From the NCBI RefSeq assembly GCF_030272615.1, contig NW_026729269.1, positions 64,001-120,396 on the forward strand: 56,396 nt of DNA, in the 5' to 3' direction. Position 1 is the stretch's first letter. Every line of letters starts with the position of its first letter. The notes under the pieces were generated by a model that did not search any database, was not told the origin of the DNA, and worked only from the letters and a program-made list of their open reading frames with translations. This DNA comes from Cryptomeria japonica (taxonomy: Eukaryota > Streptophyta > Pinopsida > Cupressales > Cupressaceae). Below are positions 1-12,205 of the stretch, in pieces. Position numbers and translations under genes: made by a program.

Positions 1-127
1 TCTGGCCCACCGGATCTTTTCAGAAATGGGCGCCTATTATTTAATGAAACGGGTGCCCGTTTCGCTTTCAAAGGTACAAAGTGAAAAGGGCGCCCATTTT
101 TTGAATCTAAAAAACGGGCGCCCGTTT
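1..127. repeat. Cluster of four GC-rich palindromes
   Basis: Four related palindromic motifs centred on GGGCGCCC or GGGTGCCC lie at about 25-39, 47-62, 85-100 and 112-127. The last (112-127, AAACGGGCGCCCGTTT) is a perfect 16-bp palindrome and the others carry one or more mismatches. The surrounding DNA is AT-rich. No reading frame explains them. They could be part of a transposon terminus cut by the window edge or a protein-binding array. Confidence 0.6.
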
Positions 128-1985
128 GTTAAAATTAGGAGCGGGAAACAACCTTAGCATTGTTTTTTTCTTCGGGATAGGCTTGGTCCCACCAAACCTA
201 TGCTTGTACCTTGAAAAAAATGACTAAGGTAAAACGACATCAAATTTCTACCTTGGCCTAATTTTTTGAGAGCCTTTCTGATTGAATTTTTTGACGAAAT
301 GAAAACCCATTAGAGTTTTCAACGTCTTGATTTCAGAAATGTAAATTTCATAGTGATAAGATAATTTTTACTATTTTTGTATTATTTATTAATCAAAAGT
401 GGAACCTAAACCTAAAATCCCAAGGTTCACTAAAACTTTAATAACTTTTGTGTTTTTAGGATTTTAGAAAAATAAATTATATAACATCAATCTAAATACA
501 ATTCTTTTGAATATTAAAAAAAAAAAAAGGAAAAATATGAAATTTTCATCAAATTATGGTGGTACACATGTGTGGTATGGTCCTGAAACAGGCATTTTGA
601 AAAACTGGTTTTTAAACATGCCTGCTAAAAAGGGATTTCTAGCATGTGGGTATTATATTAAATTACATATTTGCAAAGTAGACTCCGAGCACTACATTTA
701 ATATTCCTTATGTTTTTTGAGATTCAATCTCTAAGTGCATCAAACTTTGACATCAATCGAGAGAAAATTTGAAAAATAGAGAAAACACTTCCACTTTTTG
801 CCCAAAAGTGGGACTCAACTTCTTGCAACCACCCTTCATCTAAGTGATAAAATAGTCAATTTTGAAAGGTTCATGAGGTTATATGTTACATTCTATGATC
901 AAACAAGTGAATGGCTAGTAAATTGGTAATGTTTGCCTACATGTGTAAGAGTGCAAGGTTATTTTTCAGGATTTTTTTTGACATCATTTACTATTTTTTT
1001 CGTCATCTCGAACATGTCATTATTTTCAGTAACAAATTTTGATTTATTAAAAAGAGAGAGAAGACTCAAACAATGTATATAGCAAATTTATATTTTTGAG
1101 AAAAACTAAAATTGAGGGCTATTTACTTATATAATTTTTATGTTTTATGCTATTATTTGATCCAAATTTGTGGGGTCCAAAGTGGTAAATTTCAGCTTGT
1201 TAAGCATGTCGCAATGTAAACTCTGTTGATTGTGAAGTAACTAAAATCATTCTGGAAACGGTTGCGCTAAGGAACGGGAATGGCAATGGCACCAAAATAT
1301 TTGAAAACGGACAACAATGATGTCGATAATAACATACATTAAATGATGGGTTTTGATAGATACTTAATGTCTGCGCAACAAATTTCCTTTTTTCAATTTC
1401 CATGGTCAATGTAAAACTTTTCCCATTCACGTCTTACGTGTGACGATTCTTAATTTCGATGGCCAAAGCCCACCATAAAAGCCTCTCAGCTAAATATCTA
1501 GTTTTAATTTTAAGTACGAATTTATTGTAATTTTTTTAACAAACATAATGTAGGTTCATCTTTATTTGATCAATGAGTTTGACATTAATGATTTGCATAA
1601 TACCTTACCTCCACCCTACTTGAAAGCCAGGATCAATGAAAACACATTACATTATAGGTAAAATCTGTCACATTCATAATGAAACATTTATGCCACCTCA
1701 TCTAGTATATATAAAATATTCTAGATGTTATTAAGTCTATTGGTGTGAACCTAGATAAAACTCCTTATGGTGAGAGGATTGGAGATAGTTTTGTTTTGAT
1801 GGTCTCTCCTACAAGGACATCGTTGACCTCAAAATTAACAAAGAAATTTAGCCCCATTCCTCTAATGAACCTATCACCAATCAACCAATTCCACCAAACA
1901 AAAATAAATATCTAGATTAAGTGGTGTAGGCATCTTGGGATGTCCAATAATTTTTGGAAGCGATAGTGGATGGCATTTGATCATC
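128..1985. other. AT-rich spacer without a recognisable gene
   Basis: No convincing coding frame was found on either strand; the short open frames look like chance. The only structure seen is a segment at 845-950 that recurs in diverged form at 49082-49170, marking it as part of a dispersed repeat. Confidence 0.5.
845..950. repeat. Dispersed repeat, copy 1 (partner 49082-49170)
   Basis: Shares the string aatagtcaatttt and, in the same order, gttcatgaggtt, atgttacattcta, taaa(t/c)tggtaatgtttgc and tacatgtgtaa with 49082-49170. The present copy has a small insertion relative to the partner. Same orientation. The family is unknown. Confidence 0.6.
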
Positions 1986-2330
1986 CACCACATGCCAATT
2001 GTGAGGTCCCTCTTTATTGTTTGGAGAGATTATATGTAGAGTTTGTGTTGAGTTTAAAACTTAATTATTTTGACTTTAGATCATTGCAAGGTGTTGGCAG
2101 TGGCATGCCCCAATGAAGGTTAGGGGCATGGGTTGACCCCGGTAGACCAGTGCCTATTCAAATGCACCACATGCCACTTTTGAGGTCCCTCTTTATTATT
2201 TGAGGAGATTATACACAAAATTTGTGTTGGGTTTAAAACTCAATTATTTTGACTTCAGATAATTCCAAGGTGTTTGCAGTGCATGCCCCAATAGAGGTTA
2301 TAAGCATGGGTTGACCCCAATTGATTGGTG
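1986..2330. repeat. Two-unit tandem duplication, period 179 bp
   Basis: The motif caccacatgcca followed by ttgaggtccctctttatt-like sequence starts at 1986 and again at 2165. Later blocks (gttttaaaactcaattattttgac-like, gcatgccccaat, gcatgggttgacccc) also recur in order. The units have diverged by point changes and no ORF spans them. Confidence 0.65.
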
Positions 2331-2629
2331 ATTTCTCAACCTATTGTGGATCCTCCTTTTTCTACTAGCAACCATTCAACATGTAGTGATATTTACATTA
2401 GTGGCATTGAGTTAACCCTCTGCCAATATCAACGATTAGGCTAATTAGATGCCAACTGATGTTGGTGGTCATGACCATGGAGGAGCATCAAGTTTAAAGT
2501 TGGTCTTAGTGCCACTCCCATCTGTTGACACCTCATTTTTGTACAAGTTTTCATCGATTATATTATGGCCCTAGTGATGGTCCATTCACTTTAGGTGCAG
2601 ATGGACCATCAAAGGATATTGCTTCATAT

Positions 2630-3833
2630 TGTAAAGTAGAAAATTGGACCCTAGCGACTCCCTACCTAGGAGAGAGAAAGGAAGCCACTAGGATGATTTT
2701 CACTTGGGAGAAAATTTACATTCAAAAGAGGGGCTTAAATCCACTAGATCCAAATCTAAGGGAAACAAGGATAAGAATTCCGAGTGGATTGCAAGGGTTG
2801 GAAAGTGATTTGCCCTCTTTTGTAAATATATATGTGGACTTTATGACTATGTAGAAAAGGGAAATAAAATGAATGAAATAAGGAGCTACCGGTTCGGGAT
2901 TGCGTTGTAACTTCAGATCTCGGATAATCAGATTATTACGGATCTGCCCTACAAATTTGGAGAAAAGTCATCGAGACTGTGTTGAAAGTGCACACGGTCC
3001 TCCAAAAAATTTGCATGCGGAAAAGGGTTTTTTTGTCTTTGTAAATGGATTCCAATCCTGCAATTATAGTTGTGCGCCTACAAACTACACAGAGAAAAGA
3101 AGGGAAGAAGGGTTGTGGATAGGGGTTTGCCTCAGTCAAATCCCAGTTGAGGAATCAAGCTTGAAAGAAAGTAAATGAAAATGCTTAAATGTAAATAATA
3201 GAAATGTATACCTTGTAGATCTGCAATTGATGATGATGATTGCTTTGCTTCTTGATTGTAATCACAAATGTTGTATGAAATGGCATGTAACATGATAAAA
3301 CCCTAATACACACATTCTTACAAATGAATTTTGTAATGTTGCTCCAATGGATGAATGAAGAAGACACATGAAGAAGAGAACTTGGTGGATGCTTGAAGAC
3401 TTGAATTCTTGATGAAGACCTTTCGCTTGAATTTTGCTTATTATCCTTATCTTGCCTATGTATCGCGATTGTCCTTCATCTCTATCGAATGAGGGAATTA
3501 AATCTCCTTTTATTAATGCCTAAGAGGATTTATTTTCATCCATTGAAGGCCAACAAAGGAAGATTGCAATCCCCGAAGAATTAAATTAAGCAAAAGAAGG
3601 TCGGATGGACCCATCTTAGGGCCTCCCTAAGAGGGAGGACAAGGTTGCCACACCCCTATCCTGTCCTATCTTGGGGCCCTGACAAGGTCTTAAAATAGTA
3701 GAAGGGTCACAATAGGAAGAGACTTGGGATGAAAGTGAAGAAAGGGGTCTCAATCGAGAGAGAAATGTAGTCGCTTAGGTGAGGACCTAAAATGTGATCG
3801 AAATTACGAGGGTCGCACTTTTAGGACACTACA
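2630..3833 (-). repeat. Element A 3' LTR (left copy)
   Basis: Read on the minus strand it starts TGTAGTGTCC at 3833 and ends TTTACA at 2630, the canonical TG...CA. It aligns along its length with 8311-9512. The homology stops exactly at a purine-rich tract at 3834-3848. Confidence 0.75.
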
Positions 3834-3848
3834 TTTAGCCCCCACTTT
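3834..3848 (-). other. Element A polypurine tract
   Basis: Minus-strand sequence AAAGTGGGGGCTAAA immediately precedes the TGTAG start of the 3' LTR, the position expected for the plus-strand DNA primer. It resembles AAAGAGGGGCAAA at the same place in element B (14568-14580). Confidence 0.75.
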
Positions 3849-4526
3849 ATTGGGACTATGGCTTACACCAATACAGTCCGAAAAGTAGAAGAAAGAGAAA
3901 GATGAAGATGAGAGATACAAAGCAATACCAGAAGGAGTATAAGACATCACTAATCTTGAGGAACAAAGCCCCCAATCTTAAGATCTTAACTCACTCAAAC
4001 ATATATGCAGGAGCATACAAGACCAAAAGAACAAGACCTACCAAAACAAGAAAAAGCACAAATGACATGCAAAAAAGATAAAACACACAAAACCACACAT
4101 CAACTAGCCGAAGAGACCTCGATACCAACATCTCAAACAGCTAACTGAAACACAAAGACCAATGCCATCACATAAAAGAGCAAAGCTGACATCATCCATC
4201 AATCATTAATAGTAGAACTATGGGTTGAAGAGAGGAAGGAGAGAGAGGACATGAATACACACTTTTGTGATCCATGAGAAGAAAGGCTAACAAGAAGAAA
4301 CCATGGACATCTCACCCCTAGAATTAGGTGATCCATGGAGAAAAGGGACATAGAAAACTAGCCCTTAGAGTTTGTCTAAGTGATCCAAGTAAGGGAGGAA
4401 GGTGAGAACGTCGTTAGTTCCACTCAACCTCGTGCGCGTGTGTGTAAGTGAGGTTCGAAGCACCTCATAGGAGTCTATGCCCGGGTATACTACAGCCTGT
4501 ATAAGATGTATAGCAAAAATGTCAAG

Positions 4527-4860
4527 AAAGGCATGGCATCTCACTCTAAGAGACTGTGCTCTTGTTCCGAGAATAATCACCTAGTATAAAAGAAAAAGTG
4601 GCGGCATCTCTCTCTAAGAGGTTGTGATTTGGTTCCGAGAGTGTCCCACTGTATAGGAGGAAAGTGGCGACATCTTTCTATAAGAGGCTGCACTCTAGTT
4701 TTGAGAATGACCCACTCTACAAGAGAAAAGTGGCGACATATTTCTCTAAGAGGCTACCCTTTGGTTCCAAGAAAGACCCACTATACAAGAGAAAAGTGGC
4801 GACATCTTTCTCTAAGAGGCTACCCTCTGGTTCCAAGAATGACCCATTGTACAAGAGATG
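4527..4860. repeat. 66-bp tandem repeat, about five units
   Basis: The anchor agtggc occurs at 4597, 4663, 4729 and 4795, exactly 66 bp apart, with a more diverged unit before the first. Each unit holds agtggcgacatct, ctctaagaggct, ggttccaag and gacccact. Because 66 is a multiple of three, plus-strand frames stay open through the array with a 22-residue repeat containing KWRHLSLRG. That openness is a by-product of the period, and the element's sense strand is minus, so I do not call a gene. Confidence 0.85.
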
Positions 4861-6539
4861 CCATGTGTGAGAGAAATATAGTACAAAAGGAGCAGTGCAG
4901 GTGCCCCCCCTTAAGATGTCAACATAGTTTTATGTTGATATCTTAAGGAAAGTAGAACAAGGATACCTACCTTCAACGCAAAGAAGATATCCATTATGCA
5001 ACAATGTCATAAATCCAAGAAAGAGAGGGAATACTCTTCAAGCAAGGGTAAGATAGTTGAAAAGAGATATCTTGATGTAAGTGTAAAGGAGATCCTTGGA
5101 GGAGAAGAGATATTTATTCAAAAGACATCTACCTCCAAGAGGAGTTGTCTTAGACAAATATAACATCTTCTAGAACGAAGCATAGAAGAGAACCCGAAAG
5201 CTATCCTTCCTCCTATTGCTAGGTGAAAGGGATTCTTAATAAAGGATGACTCACTTTTATCCCGATGTGGATGGATGAATTTATTATAGATGTACATAAC
5301 CAAGTGTAAAAGAGGTTGTAGTCAAGGAGTTACAACTCTTGTATAAGAGAAAACCCTTGAGCGAACAACAACGATTTCACACAAGGAAAGACATCAAGTA
5401 ATGAAACTCACATCATCCCCAGCATAGGAAAGAGTGGATCCTTAAAGAAAGAAATAAATCAGAGATCATTGCCCCCCAAGTGTAGGAACAATGAGAAGAG
5501 CTTACACAATCTTCTAGAGAGAGATTAAACATAAGCAAATGCCCAATAAACTTACATGAACATATGCAAGAAAAAACATTAGTAAATGTAAATTACACGT
5601 CTCAAGAAGTGGTAATCTTCTAAGAGAGGAAAGAAAGAAAATAGCATATTCCTCAAGAGGGATTAGTCATGAGGACATACCACATATGATAAATGCAGCC
5701 CCTAAAGGAAATAATGATAAATGAGATAAAAAGGGGTAGAAATGAGTGAAATCCTTGCCTCCCAAGTGAGAAGAACAAGGAGAAATATTACACATCTTCT
5801 AATGGAGATCAGTTTCAAGCAATATGCCTTCCTAATGGAGTGAATCCTCTCAAGGAAGGGTCATGTACTTTACAGGAGACCGTTCTATGCTAGGGGCATA
5901 TCATATTTGTAAATAATCAAAACCATAGAATAGGTACTTTTTCCAATAGAATGAAAGCAAGAGAAGAAGTGTATTACTCATTAAAGATGCTCCTCTTCAA
6001 GCAAAGAGTAAAAACCCAAGAACAATTATATGCTCTCATAAGATTAACTCTATGCAAGAAAGGAGATCTAATAATGAATAATGCATGAAGAGAAATTAAT
6101 GGAAAAAAGAAGAAGAAGTGAGCCTCATTTTGCTACCCCAAATTATTAAAATTGAAACAATACCACCACAAATGATAAAGAGGCCCTAGTTAAGTTGGCT
6201 AGTTATGTCATCGGGTGAAGAGCAACATGAAAATAAAAGAAGTGCTAAGGCACTATGTTCATGTCAAGGAAGACATCTAGATCTATTGTAGGAGAAATTC
6301 GTGCATGATCATATTGCTTTTGAAAAAAATTCTTAAATGCATGACATTTCCCAAGAGAATATGAATATGAATCATGAAAAATTCAATATTTCTCACCTTT
6401 CACTTGCTTAAGATTCTTGATTGGACTTCTAGGAGGAAAGGAAATATTCTTAGCATATTTTAATCTCCAATAGATTTTTGTAGCTAGTCTATCAGGATGA
6501 TAAATGTGTTTTAAGTGATTTTATTGACATGGGAGAGGA

Positions 6540-7107
6540 GAATAATTAGAAGAAGAAGGTTTATCATACACAATTATAATTTTGCCACTGTCGATGCCAT
6601 CTTGAATAGATTTTTGAAAATCAAGCCAATCATCAGTATTATGATCATGGGTTTGATGAAATGAGAAAAATGGACGTTTCTAAGAAGAAGCATTCTTGCG
6701 GGCTCTTTTGATTTGTTGCTTTTGAAGATAGTTATTAAAATTTTCAAGCCTAAGGAGTTCATCGTTAGAGAGAGGAATTTCTCTTCGTAGGCCTTCTGTA
6801 GTAGCTTGCATAAAAGGGTTTATAGGGATACAGATTCCTTGTTCAAATTTCCCAATTCCTTGTCCTCTAAAACCTTGTTTTGTTATTATATTAAAGCCAC
6901 AACAGTAAGAATGTTGCAAATGGAAATTTGGCGGAATAAGATCATAAATTTCTTATAAACCAGATGTGTAAGGTGGAATGATCGAGGTTTTATAGATGAA
7001 GAAGGAATATCATGGGAAAGGATAACCTTCTTTCCTGTGTCAGGCTTATCCTTTTGGGGAGATTTGGGATGAACATCTTCATCATCTAAAGGTTCATCTT
7101 TACTCAA
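6540..7107 (-). pseudogene. Element A gag-like remnant with a G-patch-like motif
   Basis: Minus-strand frames, broken by stops and frameshifts, give first an acidic/lysine-rich stretch (DEPLDDEDVHPKSPQKD). Next comes a glycine-rich block (QGFRGQGIGKFEQG) that resembles a G-patch, and last, near 6570-6660, the string THDHNTDDWLDFQKSIQDG. The last string resembles the C-terminal part of element B's gag (RLKDLIQDLIDRGEIEI), but the cysteines of the zinc-knuckle-like motif are not preserved. In element B the G-patch lies far downstream of that gag segment, whereas here it precedes it, so the coding part is rearranged or of a different family. It is the only protein trace seen in element A. Confidence 0.5.
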
Positions 7108-8292
7108 TTCTATGCGAGGGGAAAGATCATGAATAACGTCATCCTCTCTATATATACTTTGATGTTAAAGATAAGTCCTAGGAGAATAAGGAGGGTCTAA
7201 AGATGTAAGAATGTTGATACTATGATTTTGCCCCCCTTGCTCAAGGGTACGTGTATAAGAAGAGGATGGGTCCATATTGTTTTCCAATTCTTTCTCTTTT
7301 ACAAAAAGATCATTGGTTGATATAGTAGCTCTCATCTTATTCACACAGGATACTCTAAGAGAGGTGCAAGAATTAGGTTTCTTGGGTTGTGATCTACAAA
7401 AGCCTTAAGGTGATTAATACATGAAATGCATTTTGTTAATATCACCATAATGCAACAAAAACGATACACGAAAGCTTTGAGATCAAATTGAAAAGGAAAT
7501 GACTTTGAAATCCAAGAAACACAATATGACTAAGTGCTATGAATGAAAACAAGTAACATGAAATGAAGAAAGTCATTATCAAACACATGATTATAATAAA
7601 TATATGTTAAAATTAATGTAATCATATGTGAAATAGCAAATAAATCTGATCAATTGATTGCCATTGAAAGTCTCTTAATTCAAATCTTAATTTAATTGAA
7701 AAGGAGATCTAAAATTAGGACCTTTTTATGAAAATAAATTTAAGTGTAGAAATTTGAATTTGTATTCGACCTTAAGGGGTGCAAAAATTGATAAAGTACG
7801 CCAATGTTTTGGATTTAAGCATATAAATATAGTCAATTCCAACTCCCAAAATTTCAGGAAAAAAGTTAGGGACCGTGTGCAAAGTGCACTCGGTCCGACC
7901 AACTTTTTTTGAAATTTTCAGGGATGATAGAAATTATGATTTTATTGTAGAATCCAAAAAAACTGTCGATTTGGAGATATCTAGATCGGTCAAATTAGTA
8001 GTCAAAGGTCGAAATAGGAGATTCTTAAAAATTAGTGTTTTGCCTTTTAACCGCTTAATTTTCAGAATGAAAAGATAAATTTGAATTACAATTTTGAAAT
8101 AGAAATCAGATCTGAAACAAGCAATTAAAATGCTACACTTCACAAGCTTAATTTTGTCAAAAAGAAAAATTAGCGTTTTTTATGCAATTAACCTCTAAAT
8201 TTTGTAAAAAGATTAAACATGGAAATGAATGTTTGAAATTCAAATTGCAATAATTCAGATCTAACAATAAGAGATCAGAATTAGAGTGTAAG

Positions 8293-8307
8293 ACGTCGGG
8301 TTCACCA
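8293..8307 (-). other. Element A primer-binding site (tRNA-Trp)
   Basis: Plus-strand acgtcgggttcacca is the last 15 nt, CCA included, of plant tRNA-Trp as I recall it, so the minus-strand transcript would pair with that tRNA. It sits 3 nt inside the 5' LTR end at 8311. Element B has a 20-nt match at the same place. Confidence 0.75.
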
Positions 8308-8310
8308 AAA

Positions 8311-9512
8311 TGTAAAGTGGAAAATTGTACCCTAGTGACTCCCCACCTAGGAGAGAGAAAGGAAGTCACTAGGATGATTTTCACTTGGGAGAAACTTTAC
8401 ATTCAAAAGAGGGGCTTGAATCCACTAGATCCAAATCCAAGGGAAACAAGGATATTAATTCCAAGTGGATTGAAAGGGTTGGAAAGTGATTTTCCCTCTT
8501 TTGCAAGTAGATATGTTGACTTGCTGACTATGTAGAAAAGGGAGATAAAATGAATGAAATGAGGAGCTACTTGTTTGAGATCTCTCTATAGTTTTGGATC
8601 TGAGATATTCAAACTGATGTGGATCTGCCCTAAGAATCTGGAAAAAGTCATCGGGATCGTGTTGAAAGTGCACACGATCCTCCAAAAAATCCACGTGTCG
8701 AAAAGGGTTTTTTTGTCTTTGTAAAGGGAGTTCAATCCTGCAATTACAGCTGTGCACCTGCAACTTACACATAGAAAAGAAGGGAATAAGGATTGTAGAT
8801 AGGGGTTTGCCTCAGTCAAACCCCGGTTGAGGAATCAACCTTGAAAGAAAGTAATTGTAAATTCTTAAATGTAAATAATGGAAATGTATACCTTGTAGAT
8901 CTACAATTGATGATGATGATTGATTTCCTTCTTGAATGTAATCACAAATGTTGTATGAAATGGCATGTAACATGAAAAAACCCTAACACACATATGCTTC
9001 CAAATGATTGTTGTAATGTTGCTCCAATGGATGAATGCAGAAAACACATGAAGAAGATATCTTGGTGGATGCTTGAAGACTTGAATGCTTGATGAAGACC
9101 TTTCGCTTGAATTTCTCATATTATCCTTATCTTGCCCATGTATCGCGATCGTCCTTCGTCTCTATCGAATGAGGGAATTGAATCTACTTTTCTAAATGCC
9201 CAGGAGGATTACTTTTCATCCATCGAAGGTCGACAAAGGAAGATTGCAATCCCTGAAGAATGAAATTATGCAAAAGGGGCCGAATGGACCCATCTTAGGG
9301 TCTCCCTAAGAGGGAGGACAGGGGTGCCACACCCTTGTCGTACCCTATCTTGGGGCTCGAACGGGGTCTTAAGGCAGCATAAGGGTCACAATAGGAAGAG
9401 ACTCGGGATGAAAGTGTAGAAAGAGGTCTTAGTCGAGAGAGAAGTGTAGTCGCTTAAGTGAGGACCTAAAATGTGTTTGAAATTACGGGGGTCAAAATTT
9501 TAGGACACACAC
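8311..9512 (-). repeat. Element A 5' LTR (right copy)
   Basis: Diverged partner of 2630-3833. The inner end is exact (TTTACA on the minus strand, adjoining the primer-binding site). The outer end has decayed: where the left copy has cactaca this one runs into cacacacacacgcgcg, so the terminal base is approximate. Confidence 0.7.
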
Positions 9513-10103
9513 ACACGCGCGATGATAGAGAGAATGTAGAAGTGAGAAGAAGTCACCCTTCTTTGATCCTTGTGCCTCCTCCCTCCTTTCTAGCTACCTT
9601 GGTTTGCTTCTTGGACATCTTCTCACTTATGCATGCTCTCTATTATCTTGATGATGGATCATGGAGTGTGATCCAAAACGTTGATGCAAAAAATTCACAC
9701 ACAATGTAATCCAGAAATAGTCAAGATTAATATCTCATGGATTGTGGAAGCTTGATGTCTGTTATCACTTCTAAGTTTGTTGATTATTTTAAATATGAAA
9801 AAAAGGTTCATGTGAAACTAAAGAAAATTAATATATCATTAACCTTAGGATATAAATATATATTTGGATGACCTTTTCTAAAATCAAACAAATATTAACT
9901 TATTTTACATCTTATCCTTGATCAACAGTTAGCAAAGTTGTCGATGATTACAAAAGAAATTCAAAATTAACAATTAAATAAAGATAATAATTACAAACCA
10001 TAAAGAAAATATTTGGAAAATGATGAAAGAAAGGAATAAATGAACGATTCCACTAATAAATAGCACGTGTAAGTTTGCCAATTATACACACACACACACA
10101 CAC

Positions 10104-10179
<76 letters not shown>

Positions 10180-10779
10180 CTAATCATACCTATACACATA
10201 GTTGTATAGCTATACACATAGTTATATTATGCTCATAGTTGAATTCAAAAAAAGCCTATTACACTTCTCCTTTTTGACAAAATTATCATAGTAAAACTCC
10301 ATGACAATATTGAAATCACATAATATAAAAAATAAAATAAATCAATTCAAAAAAAAAATCTTTTTAAACTAAGAGTAAGAATGTGGCATACTATAAATCA
10401 AATCCCAAAAATAAGATTCATCGGTTATTTAACACAATATTTGAGATGGTGTGTGAATGCTTAAACAGTGTGATGGTGGTCACACTATTGGTTTTTATTA
10501 CGGGTAAAACAAGTTTTGAAGGGACCTGAAACCTTATATACAAAATGTTGTCATAGGGATGCTCACAACCAACCAATAGCCAACAATCAAGAAAAACTCA
10601 AAAACACACAAGTGAGAAAGACACCAACATATAATAGCAAAAAATAGGAAGCATACCCGCATGATACTAATGGGGTTTTTGAGGGCTTCCACAACCTTAG
10701 CCACTGATCAAGATTATGAGACAGATTATTTATATCATGCAAATCAATTTTTGCCTACTCCATGGACTTCTTTAAGTTG
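9513..10779. other. Spacer with a compound microsatellite
   Basis: No gene recognised. It contains a CA/CG run next to element A, an AT-rich stretch, and an (AC)n(TA)n compound microsatellite at 10086-10178. Confidence 0.6.
10086..10178. repeat. (AC)n followed by (TA)n microsatellite
   Basis: About 11 AC units (10086-10107) followed by about 34 uninterrupted TA units (10111-10178). Confidence 0.95.
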
Positions 10780-11247
10780 CCTCAAGGTTGAGTTTATAGG
10801 CCCTTCTCATCAATACCCTGTTTACCCTTATCAACATTATCCAGATCAATATAAGTATTATTCTAGAAGACTTTGGAACTTGGAACTTCTGTAATTTTTC
10901 ATCCATCACCTTTATGTTGTTCACAATGGTGTGAGTGGTTTTATAACTCATATTGACTACATTAATAAGATTATCATTAATATTCTTCATCTTAGCGTCG
11001 AGCACTCCAATACATTCCTCATAATTAGTTTTTAAGATGTTCACATCTTTGAGAATTTTTATCAAAATCACCAATATTTTCTTCTCATCCTCCTGAGGCT
11101 CGGAAATACCATCTCTTTATCAAGTGCTTCAATTTTTTTCTTCATGGAACAAATGTTAATATTGATACGATTAATTTCTAAAAACAACCATTTAGACATT
11201 CTCAATTGGTCAATAGTTGCATCCCTAACAACACCAAATAGGTCCAT
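10780..11247 (-). pseudogene. Coiled-coil-type ORF remnant, family unknown
   Basis: Starting from an ATG at 11247 the minus strand reads through MDLFGVVRDATIDQLRMSKW, then a lysine/glutamate-rich helix-like stretch. A frameshift near 11090 leads into a second open frame (10772-11074) containing KDVNILKTNYEECIGVLDAK and NNIKVMDEKLQKFQVP. The spacing of hydrophobic residues suggests a coiled coil. It could be the N-terminal part of a transposon gag or of a plant scaffold protein. The frameshift and lack of a clear domain make it a relic. Confidence 0.4.
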
Positions 11248-11606
11248 TACATTATTGTTACGATATATTGATGTAATGTTATAACCTTATGTAATATTTT
11301 TAGAAAGAGCACAAATTTACACTTAGTCAATGAAATCAATAATTTAAGCATTTATCCAATACTTATTCACAAATACCCAATAGTCACACACAAATGTTCT
11401 AATTGTCATACTCAAATAAACCAATTATGAAACAAACAAATTAAAACTGAACAACTAAAAATACTTGTGAAATTTATTAATAAACTTTTAATTATCATTT
11501 TTAAAACTTTTAAAAATTAAAAAATAATAAAAAATAAATTTTCTATTTGAAAACATCATAACTAACTTTGTGCATCCACAGATTATTAAAAACATCATTA
11601 CAATAT

Positions 11607-11633
11607 TAATAATAATAATAATAATAATAATAA
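11607..11633. repeat. (AAT)n microsatellite
   Basis: Nine AAT units in a row. Confidence 0.9.
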
Positions 11634-11689
11634 AACAATACTTTAAAAAAAACTTCAAAATTAACACTAATTCTAACTCTAACTAACCA

Positions 11690-12205
11690 GACCATAACTT
11701 GGCACTAACGCTATTTCTAACCCCAACCATAACTCTAAATCTATCTCTAACCCTATCCCTAATTCTAAAACTACCACTAATTATAATTGGACCCTAAACC
11801 TAAACCTAATTCTATATTTAATTGTAAATTTAATTGTAAAATTAACACTTTCTAATTGTAGCCCTAACCCTAACCCTTACCCTAAACTTATACCTATCTT
11901 ATCACTAATTGTAACTCTATCCCAATAATAACTCCAACTCTAACCTTAACCATAACACCATTTCTAATCCCAACCTAACTCTAACTCTATCTCTAACACT
12001 AATATTTAGTTAATCGAGAAACAACTTTTGATCTATTGTATGGATTGTGGAAATCTCTTATCATTAACTAACACTAATCCTAACTCTAGTCCTAATTATA
12101 ATCCTCATGATAATTGCAAATAATTAAGTTAACATAATTGTTCATACTAACCCTAATTCTAACCCTAGCATTAACCCTAATCTTAATTGTAAAGGTAACA
12201 CTTAC
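11690..12205. repeat. Degenerate CCCTAA-type telomere-like repeat
   Basis: Dense, imperfect copies of ctaaccctaa, ctaactctaa and ccctaaacctaa, all in C-strand orientation. The best run is near 11862-11885. Plant telomeres are normally CCCTAAA; here six- and seven-base forms are mixed. On the far side of element B (28985-29880 and 31190-31780) similar repeats appear in the opposite, TTAGGG, orientation. Confidence 0.7.

Larger units (their letters stand above)
2630..9512 (-). mobile_element. Element A: old, probably non-autonomous LTR retrotransposon
   Basis: Two direct repeats of about 1.2 kb (2630-3833 and 8311-9512) flank a 4.5-kb internal region. On the minus strand the order is LTR, a primer-binding site complementary to a tRNA-Trp 3' end, an internal region, a polypurine tract and LTR. 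No RT, RNase H or integrase could be found inside. The only protein-like remnant is a gag/G-patch fragment at 6540-7107. LTR divergence is roughly 10% over the first 270 bp compared by eye, so the insertion is old. A clean target duplication is not visible because the right end has decayed into a CA/CG repeat. The build is that of a large retrotransposon derivative or a deleted relative of element B. Confidence 0.75.

Noticed and set aside
4527-4860. CRISPR-like array
   Set aside because: The 66-bp units are contiguous without unique spacers and the DNA is plant nuclear.
4629-4946. 105-residue repeat protein
   Set aside because: The open frame follows from the 66-bp period of a tandem repeat on the antisense strand of element A.
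11690-12205. Chromosome end or fusion point
   Set aside because: Repeats are highly degenerate and the orientation relative to the right-hand blocks is the reverse of that expected for fused telomeres.
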